Assembly (NCBI RefSeq): GCF_014642635.1
Contig: NZ_BMIQ01000002.1
Coordinates: 372,001-436,000 of the forward strand
Length of the DNA stretch: 64,000 nucleotides
Source: Aureimonas endophytica
GTDB taxonomy: Bacteria; Pseudomonadota; Alphaproteobacteria; Rhizobiales; Rhizobiaceae
Reading direction: 5' to 3'
Within the stretch, counting starts at the first letter, position 1, and each line of letters begins with the position of its first letter. Position numbers and translations under genes: made by a program. This document shows positions 8,826 through 17,267 of the stretch, piece by piece. Below the pieces are notes generated by a model. The model did not search any database, had not been told where the DNA came from, and saw only the letters and a list, made by a program, of their open reading frames with translations.

Positions 8826-9770
8826 TCAGCCTCCGCGCCGGCGGCGCAGGTTGAGCACGAAGATGAAGGCGCTCGTCATGGCGATGGAGATGAGGAGGAG
8901 CAGCACCGAATAGGCCGAGGACCAGCCCATGTTGAAGCTCTCGAAGGCCTGCTTGTTGAGTTCGAGCGCGACGAGGCGGGTCTGCTGGCCGGGGCCGCCC
9001 TTCGTCATCGGGATGACGAGGTCGAGCGTCTTGAAGCTGTCGATGGTGCGCAGGAGGATGCCGAGCATCAGGATGAACTTGCCGTGGTGCCAGATCACCA
9101 GCGACAGGCGCTTGTGGAAGGGAATGCGGTCGATCTCCGCCGCCTCCAGCTCCGCCTTCGGCACCGAGCCGAGGGCGGCCAGCGTCATCAGCGTCATGAA
9201 GGGCGTCCACATCCAGCAGTCGACGGCCAGCACCGACCAGAAGGCGATCTTCGGATTGCCGAGGAAGTCGATCGGCCCCCAGCCGAAGAGGCCGCCGGTG
9301 ATGGCGTTGAGGACGCCGAAGGTCGGATCGTAGATGAAGCGGAAGAAGGTGCCGGTGGCGACGGGCGTCAGCACCATCGGCGCGAAGAGCAGCGTCAGCG
9401 CGAGGCGCCGGCCCGGCATGTCCTTCGAGCCCCAGAACAGGAAGCCGAGCGCCGCGCCGAGAACGGTCTGGATGCCGACCCCGCAGAGCACGAAGGTGAA
9501 GGTGCGCGACAGGTCGAACCAGATGGCGTTCTTGGAATTGAAGATCTGCACGAAGTTGCGGAAGCCGACATAGTCCGGCGGCAGGCCGTTGGTCAGCGAG
9601 AAATTGTAGAAGGACAGGCCGAGCAGCCAGAGCGTCGGAATCGTGTTGAAGACGACGAAGAACAGGAGCACCGGCGCGAGCAGCGCCGGCACGAGCAGCC
9701 TGCGGTCGTCGAAGAGGCGGGCGCGGCGGCGGCCCGGCCTGGCCGTTGCGGACATGGCGATCCAATCCAT
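8826..9770 (-). CDS. ABC transporter permease (MalF-type), sugar/polyol importer
   Basis: A 314-residue permease with six predicted membrane helices, the first at about 28-50. EAA-type loop: AALGSVPKAELEAAEIDRIPFHKRL near residues 205-230, with the LEAAEIDR core well kept. It pairs with the 7988-8821 permease. The chosen ATG (9768-9770) has no obvious ribosome-binding site; an internal ATG five codons later (9753-9755) is an alternative. The gene is separated from the binding-protein gene by 257 bases that hold a perfect 32-base inverted repeat, a likely expression-level break between binding protein and membrane components. Confidence 0.87.
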   Translation of the reverse strand: MDWIAMSATARPGRRRARLFDDRRLLVPALLAPVLLFFVVFNTIPTLWLLGLSFYNFSLTNGLPPDYVGFRNFVQIFNSKNAIWFDLSRTFTFVLCGVGIQTVLGAALGFLFWGSKDMPGRRLALTLLFAPMVLTPVATGTFFRFIYDPTFGVLNAITGGLFGWGPIDFLGNPKIAFWSVLAVDCWMWTPFMTLMTLAALGSVPKAELEAAEIDRIPFHKRLSLVIWHHGKFILMLGILLRTIDSFKTLDLVIPMTKGGPGQQTRLVALELNKQAFESFNMGWSSAYSVLLLLISIAMTSAFIFVLNLRRRRGG

Positions 9771-9858
9771 TGTGCGAGGAACGAGGCACCGGGCCGGTCT
9801 CCTCGCCGTGTCCGGCGAGTCCTCCGTCGCAAGGCCCGTGCGGGCGCTTCGCTCTCGA

Positions 9859-10001
9859 CCTCGTCATCCCGGGCTTGACCCGGGATCCATTCCAAATCGT
9901 TCGATGCGGTGCGGGCGGGGGAGGAGAAGCTCCATCCTCCGACCGGTCTGGCGATGGCCCCGCCTCGGCATGGATCCCGGGTCAAGCCCGGGATGACGAG
10001 G
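9859..10001. repeat. Perfect 32-base inverted repeat between binding-protein and permease genes
   Basis: Bases 9859-9890 and 9970-10001 are exact reverse complements (32 of 32), separated by 79 bases. Each arm is itself partly palindromic (TCCCGGG-CTTGA-CCCGGGA). Arms beginning CTCGTCATCCCGGGC are a widely dispersed intergenic repeat in alphaproteobacterial genomes, as I recall. In the transcript the element could fold into one very stable hairpin or two small ones, between a highly needed binding-protein message and the downstream transporter message. The remaining sequence in 9771-10027 shows nothing else I recognise. Confidence 0.85.
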
Positions 10002-10027
10002 CGGGGGTGCTGGCTACGACACCTCGC

Positions 10028-11512
10028 TCAGAGCGAGGTCGTCGCGCACATGTCGGAGGGGGCGATCTTGGACGTGCCGGAATCGTTCAGGATCTGCTGC
10101 TGCTGGCAGGCGATGTAGTCGAGCACCTGCTTGGGGTCCGAGGACTGGCCGGTGACGAAGGCCGAATAGCCCTCCTGCTGGACCGCCAGCATCTCCGAAT
10201 ATTTCGGATCGTGCCAGAAGTCGCGGCTGCGCCCGTCCTCCAGCATGTATTTGAAGGTGCGGTTCCAGGGATTGATGTCGTTGAAGTCGGCGCGCGACAG
10301 CGTGGTCTTGTCGCAAGGGTTGCCGCCGCGCTTGGCGAATTCCAGGGCCGTGTCCGGCTGGTACCACCAGTTCATGAAGTCGATGGCGACGCGCATCTTC
10401 GTCTCGTCGTTGAAGGCGTTGACCACCCAGGGCTGGCCGCCCATCGAATAGACGCGCTTGGCGGAGGCGCCGCTGCCGTGCTTGGGCGGCGGTACGACCA
10501 ACACCTTGCCCTTCAGCTCGTCGGTGATCATGGCCGGGCCGACGGCGGCCCACTGGATCTGCGAGAAGACCTTGCCCTGCGTGAAGATGTCGATGCCTTC
10601 GGCGATGCCGACATTGGTCGAGCCCGGCGGGCAGTATTTCAGCCAGTCCTTGAAGGCCTGGAGCGACTTGGCGTTCTCCTCGGTGTTGAGGATGCCCTCG
10701 ATCTGGCCGGTCTTGGCGTCCCAGATCTCGCCGCCGCGGCTCCAGAGATAGTTGTTGAAGGCGCAGGTCGCGAAGTCGTAGACGCGGCTATATTGCTGCG
10801 AGAAGCCCCAGCGCTGCTTGTCGGGCTGGGTGAAATGCGCCGCGACCTTCTCGAATTCCTCCATGGTGAGGTTCTCGAAATCCTCGAAGGTCTTGGGCAG
10901 CGGCTTGCCGTGCTGGGCCTGGAAGGCCTCGTTCTCCTTCGGGTCCTCCAGCCAGTCCTTACGCACGAAGAGCGCCTCGACATCGCCCTCCTGCGGCAGG
11001 CCCCAGATCTCCTTGGTGCCGTCCGGATAGGTCATGTAGGTGTCGATGACGGTCTGCGAGTACCAGTCGAGCTGGAGATTCTTGTTCTTCGCGATGGTGT
11101 CGTTGAGCTTCAGGATCCAGCCGGGTTTGGCCAGCGCGCCGAGCCACTGCGAGTCCGAGATGATGATGTTGAATTCCTGGCTCTTGGTGACGAGCGAGGT
11201 CGCCGCCTTCTGGAAGAGGTCGGAGAAGGGCGCCTCCTGGAAGCCGAAGGAGACGTTGTAGCCGTATTTCTCCTTCACGAAGTCGGCGAAGAGCGGCGAC
11301 ATCTTCACGCCGAGCGACGAGGGCACCCAGCCGGCGATGCCGAGGATGTTCATCTCGATCGTCTTGCCCTTCAGCGGATGCGCTTCCTGGGCGTGCAGGC
11401 GGTTGATGAAAGGTGCGCCGAGCGCCGTCGAAAGTCCGAATGCTGCGGCGCCACGCAATATGGTGCGGCGCGGCACAATAAGCCCGCCGGTCGTCTTGGA
11501 CGTATCCGTCAT
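10028..11512 (-). CDS. Extracellular solute-binding protein of GlpSTPQUV-type ABC importer
   Basis: A 494-residue periplasmic binding protein, larger than the usual 400-430 for CUT1 sugars but in line with the long binding proteins of rhizobial glycerol-type importers. The N-terminus carries a twin-arginine signal (VPRRTILRG near residues 13-21, then a hydrophobic stretch and A-x-A-type cleavage before QEAHPL), so it is probably exported folded by Tat. The start ATG 11510-11512 follows AGGGAGAA. Several cysteines (YCPPG, NPCDK, IACQQ, DMCATT) could form disulfides. It heads the leftward transporter operon and is divergent from the SorC-DhaK gene, which should control it. Substrate: a polyol or ketose is inferred from the transporter type and the dihydroxyacetone-kinase neighbours. 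Confidence 0.86.
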   Translation of the reverse strand: MTDTSKTTGGLIVPRRTILRGAAAFGLSTALGAPFINRLHAQEAHPLKGKTIEMNILGIAGWVPSSLGVKMSPLFADFVKEKYGYNVSFGFQEAPFSDLFQKAATSLVTKSQEFNIIISDSQWLGALAKPGWILKLNDTIAKNKNLQLDWYSQTVIDTYMTYPDGTKEIWGLPQEGDVEALFVRKDWLEDPKENEAFQAQHGKPLPKTFEDFENLTMEEFEKVAAHFTQPDKQRWGFSQQYSRVYDFATCAFNNYLWSRGGEIWDAKTGQIEGILNTEENAKSLQAFKDWLKYCPPGSTNVGIAEGIDIFTQGKVFSQIQWAAVGPAMITDELKGKVLVVPPPKHGSGASAKRVYSMGGQPWVVNAFNDETKMRVAIDFMNWWYQPDTALEFAKRGGNPCDKTTLSRADFNDINPWNRTFKYMLEDGRSRDFWHDPKYSEMLAVQQEGYSAFVTGQSSDPKQVLDYIACQQQQILNDSGTSKIAPSDMCATTSL

Positions 11513-11644
11513 TTCTCCCTCCCGATCTGTCCGACGAACCCAGTCTACTTCCGGTAGATGGTTCCCGGCGCGCCGGCACTCGCATCGGTCGGAGAAGCTC
11601 TCCCAAGCTTCTTTGATTCCGGCGCGCGAATACTGGTTGGCGAC

Positions 11645-11674
11645 ATTATTCAGATCGGCTACAACAAATGTCAA
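11645..11674 (-). promoter_or_regulatory. Putative sigma-70-type promoter of the polyol transporter operon
   Basis: On the minus strand TTGACA (11669-11674) and AATAAT (11645-11650) are separated by 18 bases, about 133 bases upstream of the binding-protein start. An interrupted inverted repeat GACATT (11642-11647) / AATGTC (11667-11672) brackets the promoter and could be the SorC operator. The promoter overlaps or abuts the first candidate start of the divergent regulator gene (11676), favouring the later ATG at 11742 for that gene or a leaderless arrangement. Pattern-based only. Confidence 0.45.
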
Positions 11675-11675
11675 T

Positions 11676-13751
11676 ATGTCCTCGGCGACCTCGACCCCTC
11701 TCCTGTCCGCTTCTTCTGCGCCCGGCTCCGCGTCCGGCGGGATGGCGCTGCATTTCCAGGACGATCCGCTGCTCTGGGCCGGCTGGCTCTATGCCTGGGA
11801 CGGGATGACCCAGGGCGACATCGCCAAGGTCATGGGCGTCAGCCGCGCCACCGTGAACGGCTATCTCGCCGAGGCGCGCAGCCGCGGCATCGTCACCCTG
11901 ACCATGGACGCGGCGCGGCTGTCGGAGCTCTCGATCGCCCAGGCGCTGAAGCGGCATTTCGGCCTGGAGGGCTGCGTCGTCATTCCGCCGGGCGACGGCG
12001 AGCGGCCGCTGACCGAGCGGCTCGGCATCGCCGGGGCCAAGGTGCTGCAACAGCTCATCCGGCCGGGCGACCGGGTCGGCGTCTCCTGGGGGCGCACCGT
12101 GATGGCGGTCGCCCGCACCATGCCGCCCTTGCGCGTGCCCGATGTCGAGGTGGTGCAGGTGACGGGCGGGCTGACGGCCACCTTCGACTTCTCGCCCGAG
12201 CTCTGCATCTCGCGCCTCGCCCAGGCGCTCGGCGCGCGCTCGATCAACATCACCGCGCCCTTGATGGTGTCGAGCCCGGCGGTGCGCGACGTCCTGATGG
12301 CGGAGGCGATGCTGGCCGACCAGATGCGCCTCGCGCGCGGCGCCGACCGGCTGCTCTTCGGCATCGGCTCGACCCGCGAGGGGAGCCTCGCCTTCGAATC
12401 GCATCTCATCACCCCGCAGGATCTCGAGGCGGCGCATGCCACCCATGCGACGGCGGTGCTCGCCGGGCGGCTGATCGACGATCGCGGCCGGCCGATCGCG
12501 GGCCCCCTGGAAGGGCGCACGATCGGCCTGACGCTGGAGGAACTGTCGCGCATCCGCTCGCGCATCGCGGTGGCCGGCGGCTCGGACAAGGTGCAGGCCA
12601 TCCTGTCGACGCTGCGCGGGCGCTACGCCACGGTTCTCGTCACCGACGCGGTGACGGGGGCGGGCATCCTGCAGGCCGAGGGCGTGCCCGAGGCGCCGGG
12701 CGGGCTGCGCGCCGTGAAGAAGGCCAACAGCCAGGGAGGGACGGCCGTGAAGACCAAGAAGCTGATCAACGATCCGGCGAACATCATCGAGGAGATGCTG
12801 GAGGGCATCGTCAAGGCGCATCCGAACCATATCCGCGTGGCGCCCGGCCATCCGCGCGCCGTCGTCGCGGTGGACGGGCCGCGCGAGGGCAAGGTCGGCA
12901 TCGTCGTCGGCGGCGGCTCGGGCCACGAGCCGACCTTTCTCGGCTTCGTCGGCAAGGGGCTCGCCGATGCCTGCGCCGTCGGCAACGTCTTCGCCTCGCC
13001 GCCGCCGGACCCGATCGTCGAATGCACCAAGGCCGTCGATGGCGGCGCGGGCGTCCTCTATCTCTTCGGCAACTATGCCGGCGACGTGATGAATTTCGAG
13101 ATGGCGGCCGAGCTCGCGGCGCTCGAGGATCACGAGGTGCGGATCGTCACGACGACCGACGACATCGCCTCCGCGCCGCTGGCCGAGAAGGAGAAGCGGC
13201 GCGGCGTCGCCGGCAATTTCTTCGTCTTCAAGATGGCGGGCGCCGCCGCCGACAAGATGCTGTCGCTCGACGAGGTGGAGCGCGTCGCCAGAAAGGCCAA
13301 TGCCGCGACCTTCACGGTCGGCGTCGCCTTGTCGCCCTGTTCGCTGCCGCAGACCCGCCGGCCGAATTTCGAGATCGGCGAGGACGAGATGGAGGTCGGC
13401 ATGGGCATCCATGGCGAGCCGGGCATCAAGCGCGAGCCGCTGAAGCCGGCCGATGCCGTGGTGGACGAGATCATGGAGCGCATCTTCGCCGAACTCCCGA
13501 AGGAGACGAAGAGCGTCGCCGTGCTCGTTAACTCGCTCGGCTCGACGCCGCCGATGGAGCTCTATGTCGTCAACCGCCGCGTCCATCAGCGGCTGGAGCG
13601 CAAGGGCATCGCGGTGCACGCGACCTGGGTCGGCGGCTACTGCACCTCGCTGGAAATGGCGGGCATGTCGGTGACGGTGACGGCGCTGGACGAGGAACTG
13701 ACCGAACTCCTCGACCGCCCTTGCGACTGCGCGATGTTCCGCGCCGGCTGA
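11676..13751 (+). CDS. SorC-family transcriptional regulator fused in frame to dihydroxyacetone kinase subunit DhaK
   Basis: One uninterrupted frame of 691 codons encodes two domains. Residues about 35-75 form a SorC/DeoR-like helix-turn-helix (MTQGDIAKVMGVSRATV), followed to about 335 by a SorC sugar-binding domain (GDRVGVSWGRTV, LLFGIGSTREGS). After a 20-residue linker comes full-length DhaK (about 334 residues) with GGGSGHEP and GMGIHGEPG; that His is the residue that covalently binds dihydroxyacetone in known DhaK. There is no stop between the halves. An internal GTG with a strong ribosome-binding site could also give free DhaK. I recall proteins annotated as bifunctional SorC/DhaK in other rhizobia, so this is probably genuine. 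The start is uncertain: 11676 or 11742, neither with a clear ribosome-binding site. The partner dhaL follows. Confidence 0.85.
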   Translation: MSSATSTPLLSASSAPGSASGGMALHFQDDPLLWAGWLYAWDGMTQGDIAKVMGVSRATVNGYLAEARSRGIVTLTMDAARLSELSIAQALKRHFGLEGCVVIPPGDGERPLTERLGIAGAKVLQQLIRPGDRVGVSWGRTVMAVARTMPPLRVPDVEVVQVTGGLTATFDFSPELCISRLAQALGARSINITAPLMVSSPAVRDVLMAEAMLADQMRLARGADRLLFGIGSTREGSLAFESHLITPQDLEAAHATHATAVLAGRLIDDRGRPIAGPLEGRTIGLTLEELSRIRSRIAVAGGSDKVQAILSTLRGRYATVLVTDAVTGAGILQAEGVPEAPGGLRAVKKANSQGGTAVKTKKLINDPANIIEEMLEGIVKAHPNHIRVAPGHPRAVVAVDGPREGKVGIVVGGGSGHEPTFLGFVGKGLADACAVGNVFASPPPDPIVECTKAVDGGAGVLYLFGNYAGDVMNFEMAAELAALEDHEVRIVTTTDDIASAPLAEKEKRRGVAGNFFVFKMAGAAADKMLSLDEVERVARKANAATFTVGVALSPCSLPQTRRPNFEIGEDEMEVGMGIHGEPGIKREPLKPADAVVDEIMERIFAELPKETKSVAVLVNSLGSTPPMELYVVNRRVHQRLERKGIAVHATWVGGYCTSLEMAGMSVTVTALDEELTELLDRPCDCAMFRAG
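12734..12749 (+). promoter_or_regulatory. dhaK: Internal ribosome-binding site and GTG start for a free DhaK product
   Basis: GGGAGGG at 12734-12740 is followed six bases later by GTG (12747-12749), in frame with the SorC-DhaK gene, at exactly the point where DhaK homology (KTKKLINDPANIIEEM) begins. Initiation here would give a 334-residue DhaK of normal length. So the locus may make both a regulator-kinase fusion and a separate kinase subunit from the same frame. Confidence 0.6.
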
Positions 13752-13782
13752 GATTTCGGACCAGAAGAAAGGGGAGGAGAGG

Positions 13783-14427
13783 ATGGGCGAGGTTTCCGCG
13801 CGGGACCTGACCGGCATGTTCGAGGCGGTGGCCGCCGCGATCGATCGCGAGAAGGACCGTCTCAGCGAGCTCGACGGGGTGATCGGCGATGCCGATCACG
13901 GCGTGACGATGGATATCGGCCTCAAGGCGGTGGTGAAGGCGCTCAGCGCCGAGGGCGCCGCCGCCGACCCGATGACCGTCTTCTCGACGGCGGCGAAATC
14001 CTTCCTCAACGCCGTCGGCGCCTCCTCCGGGCCGCTCTACGCGACGGCCTTCCTGCGCGCGGCGGCGGTCGCCAAGGGCCGCGAGACGTTGGATGCCGAG
14101 GCGATGACCGAGATCGTCGCCGCCATGGCCGAGGGCATCCGGCATCGCGGCAAGGGGGAGCGCGGCGAGAAGACGATGCTGGACGCCTGGCTGCCGGCGG
14201 CGGAAGCCGGACGGGCGGCGCGCGCCGGGGGGCAGGGGCTCGCCGCCTCGCTCGCCGCCGCCGCCACGGCCGCCGAGGAAGGGGCCGAGGCGACGAAGGA
14301 CATGCTCGCCGCGCGCGGCCGCGCCTCGCGGCTCGGCGAGCGCGCCATCGGCCATATCGACCCCGGCGCCGCCTCCGCCGCCCTCATCCTGCGCACCATC
14401 GCCGACCATTTCGCCGGCCGGGACTGA
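13783..14427 (+). CDS. dhaL: Dihydroxyacetone kinase subunit DhaL-like (ADP/ATP-binding)
   Basis: A 214-residue all-helical DhaL domain that holds ATP/ADP-Mg and phosphorylates the ketose bound by DhaK. Mg-ligand aspartates lie in LDGVIGDADHG (Asp31, Asp36, Asp38); the usual GDGDHG is here GDADHG. The C-terminus has the family's RASRLGERAIGHIDPGAASAAL block. No DhaM or phosphotransferase genes are nearby, so the kinase is probably ATP-dependent or uses a PTS component encoded elsewhere. It starts 31 bases after DhaK behind AAAGGGGAGGAGAGG. Related two-subunit kinases act on erythrulose as well as dihydroxyacetone; the adjacent apiose locus makes L-erythrulose a candidate substrate by inference only. 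Confidence 0.87.
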   Translation: MGEVSARDLTGMFEAVAAAIDREKDRLSELDGVIGDADHGVTMDIGLKAVVKALSAEGAAADPMTVFSTAAKSFLNAVGASSGPLYATAFLRAAAVAKGRETLDAEAMTEIVAAMAEGIRHRGKGERGEKTMLDAWLPAAEAGRAARAGGQGLAASLAAAATAAEEGAEATKDMLAARGRASRLGERAIGHIDPGAASAALILRTIADHFAGRD

Positions 14428-14492
14428 CGCGAGGGGCGGCCGGGCGATTTTCGACGCGCCGCCATTCGCGACAGGCCTGAATCCCGCTTGAG

Positions 14493-14518
14493 GCGAGATC
14501 GCGGCTTGGCGGTCTCGC
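14493..14518. terminator. Hairpin between convergent dhaL and oiaK
   Basis: GCGAGATCGC (14493-14502) pairs with GCGGTCTCGC (14509-14518) over ten pairs, one of them G-U, with a six-base loop. It lies between two convergent genes, where a bidirectional terminator is expected, but no T-rich run follows on either strand. Nothing else stands out in 14428-14612. Confidence 0.35.
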
Positions 14519-14612
14519 ACTTCCTGCCCCCGCCGCGATGACGGGCATCACCGTCCGAGATCACGCAGCGTTACGGTCTCGTTTCGTCTCGCATCTCCCG
14601 GCACCGGAGCCT

Positions 14613-15923
14613 TCACCCGCCGTCGCGCAGGCGGACGAAATAGTCGTCGCCGCCGACCTGGCCGCCCTTCATGGCGAGTTCCAGCCCGTCGAAGGCGGGG
14701 TCGAGGCTATGGGCGAGGGTGACGGGCGAGCCGGGCGTCTGCGGGAAGGGCAGGCGCACCGTCAGCGCGAAGACGCCGAGCGCCTGGAGCGCGTGGCTCG
14801 ACGTGTCGCCGCCGGCGATGACGGCGCGGGAGAGGCCCGCCTCCCGCACGAGTTCCGCCTCGATCCGCCCGAGCGTCGTGCCGATCCGGTGCCGGGCGCC
14901 GGCGACGCGGTCGATCTCGGCGCCGAGATCGCTCTCCGGCCCGAGCGCGGTATGGACGAGCGGGCTCAACCCTTCGGCGAGCGCCCGGCGCGCCGCCGCG
15001 AGGGCCGCCTCGCTGGCCGCCGTCTCGCCGCCGGCCAGCGCCCGCGCGTCGACAGGCACGAGGACGAAGCCCTCGCGCTCGGCGTGGCGGATCTGGCGCT
15101 CGGTCGTCGGCGAGCAGCTGCCCGAGACGATGGCGAGACGCGCGACCGGCGCCAGCGGCGAAAAGCTCCTCGGCTCGTCCAGTGGAGGAATGAGCGCATA
15201 TTCGACGCCCGACGAGCCGATGACGAAGCGGTGCCCCGCCGCGGCGAGACGGCGGAGATGCCGGCCCGCCGCCGCTTGGCTCGCGGCCTCGGCGACGTCG
15301 ATGAGAAGCCCGCCCGGCGTCTCGACGAGAAGCGCGTCCAGCCGTCCCTCGGCATCCGGCGCCAGCGTCGCGGCGAGGTCGAGAAGCGCGATCGCCAGCG
15401 TGGTCTGCTCGGCGAGATGCAGGCGGAGATCCGCCTCGCGCATCGGCGTCACCGGATGGCGGCTCATTACCGGATGGCGGTCGATGCGATAGGTGGCATC
15501 CCGGAAGGCGGCGAAGAGCTGGCCGAAGGCGGTGTAGCGGCGCAGCTGCGGCGCGCCGACGACGAGCGGCACCGCCTTGTCGCCGAAGACGCGGCGGCCG
15601 ATCTCCAGCGCCCGGCCGATCGAGCCGATGCCGGGGGCGGAATCGAAGGTCGAGCAGACCTTGTAATGGCAGAATTCGGCGCCGGTCGCGGCGAGCCAGC
15701 CGAAGATCGGCGCCAGATGCTCATCCATCCAGGCCGGCGTCTCGCTGCGGCTCGTGCCGGCGATGCCGATCGCGCGGGCGGCCGGAAAGCGGGCGCGCTC
15801 CTCCTGCGTCGGCACGCCCGTGAAGAGCACGCTGTCCAGCCCGCGCAGGGCCAGGGCTTCGAGGACGTCGGTCGAGCCGGTGAAGTCGTCGCCGTAATAG
15901 GCGAGGAAGGGTCGTTCGGACAT
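14613..15923 (-). CDS. oiaK: DUF1537 four-carbon acid-sugar kinase family protein, probable 3-oxo-isoapionate kinase
   Basis: A 436-residue ATP-dependent acid-sugar kinase. N-terminal domain begins FLAYYGDDFTGSTDVLEAL, the diagnostic substrate-binding start (GDDFTGS-D) of DUF1537; the C-terminal nucleotide-binding domain has GGDTSSHAL near residue 360. It lies seven bases after the RuBisCO-like gene, in the same operon. In characterised D-apiose pathways a DUF1537 kinase (OiaK) phosphorylates 3-oxo-isoapionate to its 4-phosphate, the substrate of the RuBisCO-like enzyme; that pairing is exactly what is seen here. Start ATG 15921-15923 is preferred to an in-frame ATG at 15938 that overlaps the upstream gene. 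Other DUF1537 substrates (erythronate, threonate) are less likely given the context. Confidence 0.8.
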   Translation of the reverse strand: MSERPFLAYYGDDFTGSTDVLEALALRGLDSVLFTGVPTQEERARFPAARAIGIAGTSRSETPAWMDEHLAPIFGWLAATGAEFCHYKVCSTFDSAPGIGSIGRALEIGRRVFGDKAVPLVVGAPQLRRYTAFGQLFAAFRDATYRIDRHPVMSRHPVTPMREADLRLHLAEQTTLAIALLDLAATLAPDAEGRLDALLVETPGGLLIDVAEAASQAAAGRHLRRLAAAGHRFVIGSSGVEYALIPPLDEPRSFSPLAPVARLAIVSGSCSPTTERQIRHAEREGFVLVPVDARALAGGETAASEAALAAARRALAEGLSPLVHTALGPESDLGAEIDRVAGARHRIGTTLGRIEAELVREAGLSRAVIAGGDTSSHALQALGVFALTVRLPFPQTPGSPVTLAHSLDPAFDGLELAMKGGQVGGDDYFVRLRDGG

Positions 15924-15930
15924 GGCGGTC

Positions 15931-17205
15931 TCACGCATGCTTGCCATCGGCGAATTTCTCGATCGCGCGGGCGAGGTCCGGATGGTCCGTGGCATAGATG
16001 CCGAGATCGATGCCGGCCACCGCCGCCTCCCAGGCCTGGCGCACGGCGCGCACGCCGGCCGCCGGGCCGCCCGGATGGCTGACGACGCCCCCGCCGCAAA
16101 GATAGAGGAGATCGGTGGAGCCGCCGGTCGCCGCATAGGTGTCGGGCGCCTGACCGCCCCATTGCCCGGAGCCGACCACCGGCAGCGGCCGGTCGTCGGG
16201 CGAGAAGATCGGCTGCTGCAAGGCCTTGAAGGAGCGCACGAAGCTCTCGTCCGGCTCCCAGTATTTCACGCGGATGCCGTTGATCTGGAACTGGTCGATG
16301 CCGGACAGGCGCCAGAACGGCTCCCAGGCGGCGAAGTCGAAGCCGAGCGCGGCATGGCGCGTGAGGATGTCCCAGCCGTTGCGATGGGCATGCAGCACGA
16401 GCTTCGAGCGCTTGCGCAGGAAGGTGAGGCCGCCGAGCCCGACCGAGGCGATGTTGATCACCGCCGCGTTGCCGCCGGCCTCGGCCACGATGTCATGGTT
16501 GCGCATCATCGTGTCGGGATCGGCGGCCGAGATGCCGAAGGCATACATCACCTTCTTGCCCGTCTTCTGCTCGTGGTCGAGGATCACCGGCATGATCGCC
16601 TTCACCCGGTCCTCCAGGCTGGAATAGGCCGGGCTCATCAGCTTCTCGTCGTCCTTGATGAAGTCGACGCCGGCCTCCACCAGCTCCTTCACCATCGCCG
16701 CCGTCTCGTGCGGGCGCAGGCCGAGCGCCGGCTTGACGATGGTGCCGACGAGCGGCCGGCCCTCGACGCCGGTGAGGCGCCGCGAGCCGGCGATGCCGAA
16801 TTGCGGGCCGGGATAGGCGCCGGCGAAGCTCGCCGGCAGGCGGATGCCGAGAACGCGGATGCCGGAAAGCTCCCGGATCGACCAGACACCGCCGATCGCG
16901 ATCGTCATCAGCGCCGCGAGATCGGTGCCGACCGCCTCCACCGGAAAGGCGATGTCGGCTTCCGCCCGGTTGAAGCGGCTGCCCGTGGCGAAGGCCGGAT
17001 GGTCGCGGCCGAAGCCGGGCTCCGCGACCGGCTCCAGCGGCCGGAGCGCGATCACCCGCGCCGCGACGCGCGCCTTCACCTCTTCCGTCTCGCCGGGCAG
17101 GGCGACGAAGGTGCCGGTGGACTGGTCGCTGGCGATCTTGGCGGCGACGCGCTCCGGATCGCCGGGCGTTTCGATGCGATAGGTGACGATGATCGCGTCC
17201 TGCAT
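15931..17205 (-). CDS. RuBisCO-like protein of D-apiose catabolism (3-oxo-isoapionate-4-phosphate decarboxylase or transcarboxylase/hydrolase)
   Basis: A 424-residue RuBisCO large-subunit-fold protein. Active-site remnants (numbers here count from the GTG one codon upstream of the chosen ATG): loop GTIVKPALGL with Lys159; FIKDDEKL with Lys185 (carbamate), Asp187 and Glu188 (Mg ligands); HAHR at His274. The loop-6 lysine essential for CO2 fixation is absent: the segment reads VVGSGQWGGQAPD (344-356), so it is not a carboxylase. With oiaK, apnL, apnO and apsD nearby, the fit is to the apiose enzymes OiaX (giving L-erythrulose 1-phosphate and CO2) or OiaT (giving 3-phosphoglycerate and glycolate); I cannot separate these by eye. 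Start ATG 17203-17205, GGGAG seven bases upstream; an adjacent GTG is an alternative. Divergent from gntR. Confidence 0.86.
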   Translation of the reverse strand: MQDAIIVTYRIETPGDPERVAAKIASDQSTGTFVALPGETEEVKARVAARVIALRPLEPVAEPGFGRDHPAFATGSRFNRAEADIAFPVEAVGTDLAALMTIAIGGVWSIRELSGIRVLGIRLPASFAGAYPGPQFGIAGSRRLTGVEGRPLVGTIVKPALGLRPHETAAMVKELVEAGVDFIKDDEKLMSPAYSSLEDRVKAIMPVILDHEQKTGKKVMYAFGISAADPDTMMRNHDIVAEAGGNAAVINIASVGLGGLTFLRKRSKLVLHAHRNGWDILTRHAALGFDFAAWEPFWRLSGIDQFQINGIRVKYWEPDESFVRSFKALQQPIFSPDDRPLPVVGSGQWGGQAPDTYAATGGSTDLLYLCGGGVVSHPGGPAAGVRAVRQAWEAAVAGIDLGIYATDHPDLARAIEKFADGKHA

Positions 17206-17267
17206 CACGATGCTCCCGAACGGAGAAGAGGCGAGACAGGCCGGGGCATGGCATGCGCTCGCGAAGA

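Noticed and set aside
12719-12749. Frameshift or assembly error joining SorC and DhaK
   Set aside because: The frame is continuous through a plausible linker with no homopolymer run, and DhaK has its own in-frame start; a real fusion is the simpler reading, though it should be verified.
15931-17205. RuBisCO suggesting autotrophic CO2 fixation
   Set aside because: The loop-6 lysine is missing, there are no small subunit, phosphoribulokinase or carboxysome genes, and the neighbours are apiose-pathway genes.
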